Source of the DNA: Streptomyces harbinensis | Lineage (GTDB): Bacteria; Actinomycetota; Actinomycetes; Streptomycetales; Streptomycetaceae | Direction: 5' to 3' | Assembly (NCBI RefSeq): GCF_900116145.1 | Contig: NZ_FPAB01000002.1 | Location: 748,576 to 812,575, forward strand | Length of the DNA stretch: 64,000 bases | Shown: positions 59,632-64,000 of the stretch, piece after piece | Numbering within the stretch: position 1 is the stretch's first letter | Layout: every line of letters begins with the position of its first letter | The notes under the pieces: generated by a model | What the model was told of the DNA's origin: nothing | Seen by the model: the letters and a program-made list of their open reading frames with translations, nothing else | Databases searched by the model: none | Translations under genes and position numbers: made by a program

Positions 59632-59853
59632 ATGACGAATCCGTTCGACGACCCCGAGGGCCGCTTCCTGGTGCTGGTCAACGACGAGGGGCAGCACTCC
59701 CTCTGGCCGGCGTTCGCGGATGTTCCCGAGGGCTGGGAGACCGCCCACCCGGAGGACACCCGTGAGGCGTGCCTCGCCTACATCGAGAAGAACTGGACCG
59801 ACATGCGTCCCCTGAGTCTGGTGAGGGCGATGGAGGATTCCGCCACGTCCTGA
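59632..59853 (+). CDS. MbtH-like protein
   Basis: 73 residues, the normal MbtH length. The family signature is complete: [17 protein letters not shown], then [18 protein letters not shown]. MbtH proteins bind A domains and are needed for their folding or activity. The start lies 2 bp after the synthetase stop, with its ribosome site GAGAGGA inside the synthetase end, so translation is coupled. It is the last gene of the synthetase transcript, as a strong terminator follows. Confidence 0.97.
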   Translation: MTNPFDDPEGRFLVLVNDEGQHSLWPAFADVPEGWETAHPEDTREACLAYIEKNWTDMRPLSLVRAMEDSATS

Positions 59854-59856
59854 TCT

Positions 59857-59922
59857 CCCGGGGCTCCGCCCCGGGGGCCGGGCCCGGTCCGGCGTTCCGC
59901 CACGCCGGACCGGGCCCGGCCC
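59857..59922 (+). terminator. Double hairpin terminator after mbtH-like gene
   Basis: An 8-bp hairpin CCCGGGGC-TCC-GCCCCGGG (59857-59875) is followed by a perfect 21-bp stem (59875-59895 with 59902-59922; loop TCCGCC). This should close the synthetase transcript. Confidence 0.85.
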
Positions 59923-59964
59923 ACGACACGCTGTATCACGGCATCCCCGCAGGTCAAGGCAGGT

Positions 59965-60011
59965 TTGTCATCTTTGGTTGACAGCTTCTCCCTGTCAACC
60001 TAGGATGACAA
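59965..60011 (+). promoter_or_regulatory. Nested palindrome overlapping a consensus promoter
   Basis: Outer arms TTGTCATC (59965-59972) and GATGACAA (60004-60011) enclose inner arms GGTTGACAG (59976-59984) and CTGTCAACC (59992-60000), symmetric around a 7-base centre. The inner left arm holds -35 TTGACA (59978-59983); 17 bp later is -10 TAGGAT (60001-60006). The next gene's ATG at 60014 sits at the expected transcription start. Confidence 0.75.
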
Positions 60012-60013
60012 GC

Positions 60014-60250
60014 ATGGAGATCGACCAGCTCGTGCTGCTGGCACAGGAGGCCAAGGGCGAGGACCCCGTGGCGGGGCTCGCCGCCGCCGCCGAGATGCGG
60101 CGCGAAATGGAGCGGCTGGAGGCGGTGCTGGTGCGACGGGCTCGCACCCAGGGCCGTACCTGGGCCGACATCGCCGCCGCTCTCGGCATCAGCAAGCAGG
60201 CCGTCCACAAGAAGTACGGCGGCCGGGGGCTGTTCCGCAACCAGGACTGA
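60014..60250 (+). CDS. Small helix-turn-helix protein, probably autoregulated
   Basis: 78 residues: an N-terminal helix region (EIDQLVLLAQEAKGEDPVAGLAAAAEMRREMERLEAVLVRRA) followed by a HTH (TWADIAAALGISKQAVHKKYG). ATG 60014 is preferred: it lies 7 bases after the -10 hexamer, giving a leaderless mRNA; ATG 60005 overlaps the -10. The palindrome over the promoter suggests that the protein represses itself. Such short HTH proteins are common in Streptomyces, sometimes near Clp-type proteins. It is followed by a terminator, so it is transcribed alone. Confidence 0.8.
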   Translation: MEIDQLVLLAQEAKGEDPVAGLAAAAEMRREMERLEAVLVRRARTQGRTWADIAAALGISKQAVHKKYGGRGLFRNQD

Positions 60251-60271
60251 CCCCGCCTCGCAGCGGAATCC

Positions 60272-60295
60272 GGCTCCGGCGCTCGCGCCGGAGCC
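60272..60295 (+). terminator. Hairpin terminator after the small HTH gene
   Basis: A 10-bp stem (60272-60281 with 60286-60295) with a CTCG loop, 21 bp after the stop. Confidence 0.65.
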
Positions 60296-60380
60296 CGGTG
60301 AAAGCTGTCCGGGTCGAGGTGCGCGAGCTGGGCGTATCCGGATACATGGTGCCGTGCTACAGGAATTCGGTGAATCCCTC

Positions 60381-61469
60381 ATGGGTGCACAATCCGTTAC
60401 ACAGCAAGCGGTGGCCGTCGCCGTGGCCGCCAATCTGCCCGTCATCCTCTGGGGCGCCCCGGGCACCGGGAAAACCTCGTCCGTGGTGGCTCTGGGGGAG
60501 AGCCTGGACATGCCCGTGGAAGTCGTCGTCGGATCCATCCGCGAACCGAGCGACTTCTCCGGCCTCCCCGTACTCCGCGACGGCGGCACCTGGTTCGCCC
60601 CGCCGCGCTGGGCGGAACGCCTCGCCCGGTCCGGGACCGGCATGCTGTTCCTCGACGAACTGACCACCGCGCCGCCCGCCGTCCAGGCCGCCATGCTGCG
60701 CGTCGTGCTGGAGCGCACGGTCGGAGACCTGGTGCTGCCGCCCGAGATCCGTATCGTCGCCGCCGCCAACCCGCCCGAACAGGCCGCCGACGGCTGGGAT
60801 CTGTCCGCGCCGCTGGCCAACCGGCTCATCCACCTCGACTGGGAGGTCTCGGCCGCCGACATCGCCGAGGGCATGGCCGCCGGGTTCACCGTGCCGGAGC
60901 TGGCCCGCGGTGAAGCACCCACCGAGGCCGCGGTCAGCGGATCCCGGGCCACGGTCGGCGCGTTCCTGCGCGTACGTCCCGAACTCGTGCTCGCCGTACC
61001 CGACAGCCCCGACCGGGCCGGACGCGGCTGGCCGAGCCCGCGCAGCTGGGACCTGGCCGCCCGAGCGCTGGCCGCCTGCGCCCACAGCGGCGCCGAGGAG
61101 GCCGTGCTGGCCGAACTGGTCCTGGGCGCCGTGGGCGAGGCCGCCGGATTCGAACTGCTCTCCTGGCTGCGCAACCTTGACCTGCCCGATCCGGTGCAGT
61201 TGCTCAACGACCCGCACGCCCCGCTCCCCGACCGCGTCGACCGGCTGCACGCACTGCTCGGCTCGCTCGTCGCCCACGTCGCCGCCGAGGGCGGCGCACC
61301 CGTCTGGGAGCAGGCCTGGAGTGTGGTCGGCCGCGTCGCCCGCACCGCGCCCGACGTGGCGGCCAGCGCCGCCCGGGCACTCGCCCGGCAGCGCCCCGGC
61401 GGCGCGAAGCTGCCCACCACCATGCTGGAGCTGGCGCCCGTGCTGCGCGCGGCGGGGCTGCTGACATGA
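60381..61469 (+). CDS. MoxR-like AAA+ ATPase
   Basis: 362 residues from ATG 60381; an in-frame GTG at 60354 would add nine residues and neither has a strong ribosome site. Walker A is GAPGTGKTS (25-33), Walker B MLFLDELTTAP (about 94-104), followed by a sensor region IRIVAAANPPEQAADGWDLSAPLANRLIHLDW. MoxR ATPases work as chaperones with VWA-domain partners, loading or remodelling a client. The gene overlaps the next by 4 bp, where such a VWA protein is encoded, which supports a working pair. Confidence 0.9.
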   Translation: MGAQSVTQQAVAVAVAANLPVILWGAPGTGKTSSVVALGESLDMPVEVVVGSIREPSDFSGLPVLRDGGTWFAPPRWAERLARSGTGMLFLDELTTAPPAVQAAMLRVVLERTVGDLVLPPEIRIVAAANPPEQAADGWDLSAPLANRLIHLDWEVSAADIAEGMAAGFTVPELARGEAPTEAAVSGSRATVGAFLRVRPELVLAVPDSPDRAGRGWPSPRSWDLAARALAACAHSGAEEAVLAELVLGAVGEAAGFELLSWLRNLDLPDPVQLLNDPHAPLPDRVDRLHALLGSLVAHVAAEGGAPVWEQAWSVVGRVARTAPDVAASAARALARQRPGGAKLPTTMLELAPVLRAAGLLT

Positions 61470-62776
61470 CCGCCGACCCCGAAGGGCCGGCGGGGCGGGA
61501 GGGCGAGGTCCTCGCCCGGTTCGCCGCCGCCCGGCTGTGGGCCGCCCACCGCGCCCCGTACCTGGCCTCCGCGGTGTTCGCGCTCAACCCGGTACTCATC
61601 GAGGCCGCTCTCGACGACACCACCGGGGCGCCGCTGCCCGACCCGGAGTTCCGCGCCTTCCCCGCCGACATCCGGTGGAACGTCCACCTGGAGACCGGGA
61701 CGGCGCTGGCCACCCCGGTGCCCGAGATCGGCTGGTGGCTGCTGCACCACGTCGGCCATCTCGTCCGCCGGCACGCGAGCCGTTCCCCGGTACGGCCCGA
61801 GGACGGCGGGGGCACGCACGCGGCCGGGCTCGCCGGGGACGAGCGGGCGCACCGCTGGAACCAGGCCGCCGACGCGGAGATCAACGACGACCTGGAGGCC
61901 GATGACCTGCCCGGGCCGGACGGGGTCATCTCCCCGAAGGCCCTGGGGCTGCCCGCCAACCGTATGGCCGAGGAGTACGTCCCGATGCTGGACGTGCTGG
62001 CCGACGCGATGGGGAGGGGCGGCAAGGCACTGGCCGACGCCATCGACTGCGGCAGCGCCGCCGACGGACGGCCCCGCACCTACGAGGACTCCGGTGGCGG
62101 CGGGGGACTGTCCGAACTGGACAGGGAACTGCTGGAACGCTCCATCGCCGTCGGCATCCAGGACCGGATCAGCGCCCGCAGCGAGGTGCCCTCCGGCTGG
62201 CAGCGCTGGGCCGGCGAGCGCCTGGCGCCCACCGTGAACTGGCGGGCCCGGCTCGGCGCGCTGATCCGCCGGGGACTGTCCACGGTGGCCGGCAACACCG
62301 ACTTCAGCCACCGCAGGCCGTCCCGCCGGGCGGGCGCGTACACCGACATCGTGCCGCCCGCGCTGGTCTCCCCGGTACCGGACACCGTGCTCGTCATCGA
62401 CACCTCGGGCTCGGTCACCAACGCCGTACTCGACCGGCTGCTCGCCGAGGTCACCGCCATCATCACCGGCGTGGCCGGCCCGAACCGGCGGCTGCGCGCC
62501 CTGTGCTGCGACATGCACCCGCACCCGGTCCAGACCGTGCGCCGCGCCGAGGACATCCGGCTCGTCGGCGGTGGCGGCACCGACATGCGGGCCGGGATCG
62601 AGGCCGCCGCCGGCCTGCGGCCCCGGCCCGACCTCGTCGTGGTGCTCACCGACGGGCAGACGCCCTGGCCGGAGCGGCGGCCCCGGCCGCACGTCGTCGT
62701 CTGCCTGATCGGCGACGACGGCCACGCACCCGACTGGGCCGCCATCGCCCGTATCCCCGAGGAGGGACCGACATGA
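61466..62776 (+). CDS. VWA-like domain protein (DUF2201 type), MoxR partner
   Basis: 436 residues, starting in the ATGA overlap with the ATPase gene. The N-terminal half resembles the putative metallopeptidase part of DUF2201 proteins, but the expected HExxH is replaced by LLHHVGHLVRRH, so proteolytic activity is doubtful. The C-terminal VWA domain (about 300-436) has a full MIDAS: DTSGS in VLVIDTSGSV, Thr in GGGGTDMRAG, and Asp in VVLTDGQTPW. It presumably binds clients for the MoxR ATPase. ATGA overlap with the third gene indicates one polycistronic unit. Confidence 0.85.
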   Translation: MTADPEGPAGREGEVLARFAAARLWAAHRAPYLASAVFALNPVLIEAALDDTTGAPLPDPEFRAFPADIRWNVHLETGTALATPVPEIGWWLLHHVGHLVRRHASRSPVRPEDGGGTHAAGLAGDERAHRWNQAADAEINDDLEADDLPGPDGVISPKALGLPANRMAEEYVPMLDVLADAMGRGGKALADAIDCGSAADGRPRTYEDSGGGGGLSELDRELLERSIAVGIQDRISARSEVPSGWQRWAGERLAPTVNWRARLGALIRRGLSTVAGNTDFSHRRPSRRAGAYTDIVPPALVSPVPDTVLVIDTSGSVTNAVLDRLLAEVTAIITGVAGPNRRLRALCCDMHPHPVQTVRRAEDIRLVGGGGTDMRAGIEAAAGLRPRPDLVVVLTDGQTPWPERRPRPHVVVCLIGDDGHAPDWAAIARIPEEGPT

Positions 62777-63603
62777 CCGTGGCATTCAGCGACGACGACG
62801 AACCCGGCCGCGACAGGGACCGGGACGGGAACGGCGACAAGGAAGGGGCCCAGCGGGGGCCCGCCCCGGAGCCGGAGTACGCGCCGGCCCCGGAGCCGCT
62901 GCCGCAGTGGCCGGAACACGGCTTCACCCTGGCCGAGGCCCGCCGGTGGATCGACGAGGGCTTCGCCGTCGAGGAGGCCGTGCGCTGGCGCACCTCCGGC
63001 GTCTACGCCCCGGACGCGGCACGGCAGTGGCGCACCGCCGGCGCCACCCCGTACACCGTCGACACCTGGCTGAGCGCCGGCATGACCCCGCGCGACGCGG
63101 TCCGCTGGCGTGAACTCGGCTACTCGGCCCGGGAAGCCGCCGAACGGCACCTGGCGGGGGAGAGCCCCACGCCCCGCAGCTGGCTCTACCGGCTGCTCAA
63201 CCCGCGCCGGGACAGCGCGAAGGACAACCTCGGCGAGGAACAGGCCGCGGCCATGAAGACCCTGCTGCACCAGGGCGTCCCGGCCGCGGTCGCCCGGGGC
63301 TTCGTCGCCTCGGGCTGGACCGGCGAGGAGGCCCTGCCCTGGGCCCGGCGCGGTATCGACCCCGGCGAGGCCCGGATCTTCCTCGCCCTGGGCTTCGCCG
63401 TCGGCGAGGCGGAGAAGGTGCTCGCCGACGGCGAGTCCGCCCTCGCCGTGATGGCCGGCTGGTGGCGCGCGGGCATTCCGCTGGACGAGGTCGCGCCCTG
63501 GCGGGCGGCCGGCTTCACCGCGCAGGAGGCGGCGTCGCTGCGCGCCGAGGGCACCGACGTCGAACAGGCCAAGGTGCTGCGCGCCCTGGGCGGCGGCGAC
63601 TGA
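62773..63603 (+). CDS. Helical-repeat protein, third member of the MoxR/VWA operon
   Basis: 276 residues, ATG in a 4-bp overlap with the VWA gene. After a charged, disordered N-terminus (Asp/Arg, then Pro/Glu-rich to about 45) there are eight or more short helical units built on W...G..EEA.xW (for example ARRWIDEGFAVEEAVRWRTSG, WRTAG, WLSAGMTPRDAVRWRELG, and after a 40-residue insertion WTGEEALPWARRGIDPGEA). No catalytic motif is seen. It may be the client-recognition or scaffold subunit; no named family is recognised. Confidence 0.8.
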   Translation: MTVAFSDDDEPGRDRDRDGNGDKEGAQRGPAPEPEYAPAPEPLPQWPEHGFTLAEARRWIDEGFAVEEAVRWRTSGVYAPDAARQWRTAGATPYTVDTWLSAGMTPRDAVRWRELGYSAREAAERHLAGESPTPRSWLYRLLNPRRDSAKDNLGEEQAAAMKTLLHQGVPAAVARGFVASGWTGEEALPWARRGIDPGEARIFLALGFAVGEAEKVLADGESALAVMAGWWRAGIPLDEVAPWRAAGFTAQEAASLRAEGTDVEQAKVLRALGGGD

Positions 63604-63656
63604 CGCGGGACCGGGCGCAATCCCTCACCCACCCCCGTTCGATGAGGAGAATCTCA

Positions 63657-63665
63657 ATGACCGTG
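63657..63665 (+). pseudogene. Possible 5' end of a gene interrupted by the IS110-type element
   Basis: A GAGGAG (63641-63646) precedes ATGACCGTG at 63657, an ordinary Streptomyces gene start, but the sequence then runs directly into the 3' end of a transposase on the opposite strand. It could be a gene cut within its first codons by insertion; it may also be coincidence, as the exact end of the element is not visible. Confidence 0.25.
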
Positions 63666-64000
63666 TCAAGCCGTCTGCGTGGCTGGCGGGGCGGAGGTGA
63701 ACAGTCTCTTGTCACGCAGCATCGCCCAGAGTACGTCGACGCGGCGGCGGGCCAGGGAGAGCAGGGCTTGGGCGTGGACCAGTCCTTCGCCGCGTTTCTT
63801 GAGGTAGTAGTCGCGGGGGGGTCCTGGCCGCATCATCGCGGTCTGGGCGGACATGTAGAACAGCCAGCGCAGACGGCGGTTGTAGCGCTGGGGCCGGTGG
63901 TAGTTGCCGGTGCGGCGGCCGGAGTCACGGGGGACCGGGGCGAGGCCGGCGTGGGAGGCGAGGCGGCCGGCGTCGCGGTAGCCGGACAGGTCGCCGGTGA
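63666..64000 (-). mobile_element. IS110-family transposase, C-terminal part (5' part beyond window)
   Basis: About 111 codons on the minus strand running in from the window end. The protein GDLSGYRDAGRLASHAGLAP, then DSGRRTGNYHRPQRYNRRLRW, then FYMSAQTAMM...YYLKKRGEG...AQALLSLARRRVDVLWAMLRD is the C-terminal IS116/IS110/IS902 transposase domain, including the region with the catalytic serine motif further downstream in the family. No terminal inverted repeats are visible, as expected for IS110. The stop at 63666 lies close to the element end. Confidence 0.9.

Noticed and set aside
60381..61469. MoxR-like ATPase as a ClpC1-type self-resistance target
   Set aside because: It lacks the Clp N-domain, the second AAA module and the ClpP-binding loop of ClpC1; no sequence evidence links it to resistance.

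Overview
The window is high-GC actinomycete DNA, almost certainly Streptomyces. The base composition, the GTG/ATG starts behind GGAGG-type ribosome sites, leaderless small genes, rare TTA codons and the gene families (GH10, GH51, GH81, GH92, DUF998, DUF1648, MbtH) all fit.

1-16.2 kb is a carbohydrate-degradation neighbourhood. On the minus strand an alpha/beta hydrolase with a C-terminal beta-trefoil leads into a GH10 xylanase with a ricin-type lectin domain, cut by the window start. After a 950-base non-coding stretch with an orphan CebR-type box come a tRNA-Pro(GGG), a small conserved protein, an aldo/keto reductase, a LacI-family repressor, and a GH51 arabinofuranosidase whose promoter carries a perfect TGTATCGATACA operator. 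A secreted GH81 beta-1,3-glucanase is divergent from a 1,545-residue GH92 mannosidase fused to a purple-acid-phosphatase-like domain and a LAxTG cell-wall anchor. Two small membrane proteins (DUF998, DUF1648) follow.

16.9-59.9 kb is a nonribosomal peptide locus dominated by one gene of 41.45 kb (13,816 residues, about 1.5 MDa). It has 12 modules: A-MT-T, then C-A-T units with N-methyltransferases in modules 4, 6, 8 and 9, and a terminal thioesterase. Predicted order: NMe-Val, Val-like, Thr, NMe-Thr, Val, NMe-X, Val, NMe-Val, NMe-X, Val, Phe, Val. Residue types and methylation pattern match ohmyungsamycin (12 residues, recalled) and resemble ecumicin (13 residues), both anti-mycobacterial ClpC1-binding depsipeptides. 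An MbtH gene follows 2 bp later. A divergent IS630-like helix-turn-helix gene is the likely local regulator; it has two TTA codons and the synthetase one, suggesting bldA control. No cytochrome P450, O-methyltransferase or exporter gene is present, so the oxidised Trp and Phe of the known compounds cannot be explained from this window.

59.9-64 kb holds a small leaderless helix-turn-helix gene under a 47-bp nested palindrome, a tightly overlapping MoxR ATPase / VWA protein / helical-repeat protein operon, and the 3' end of an IS110-family transposase that may interrupt a gene start.
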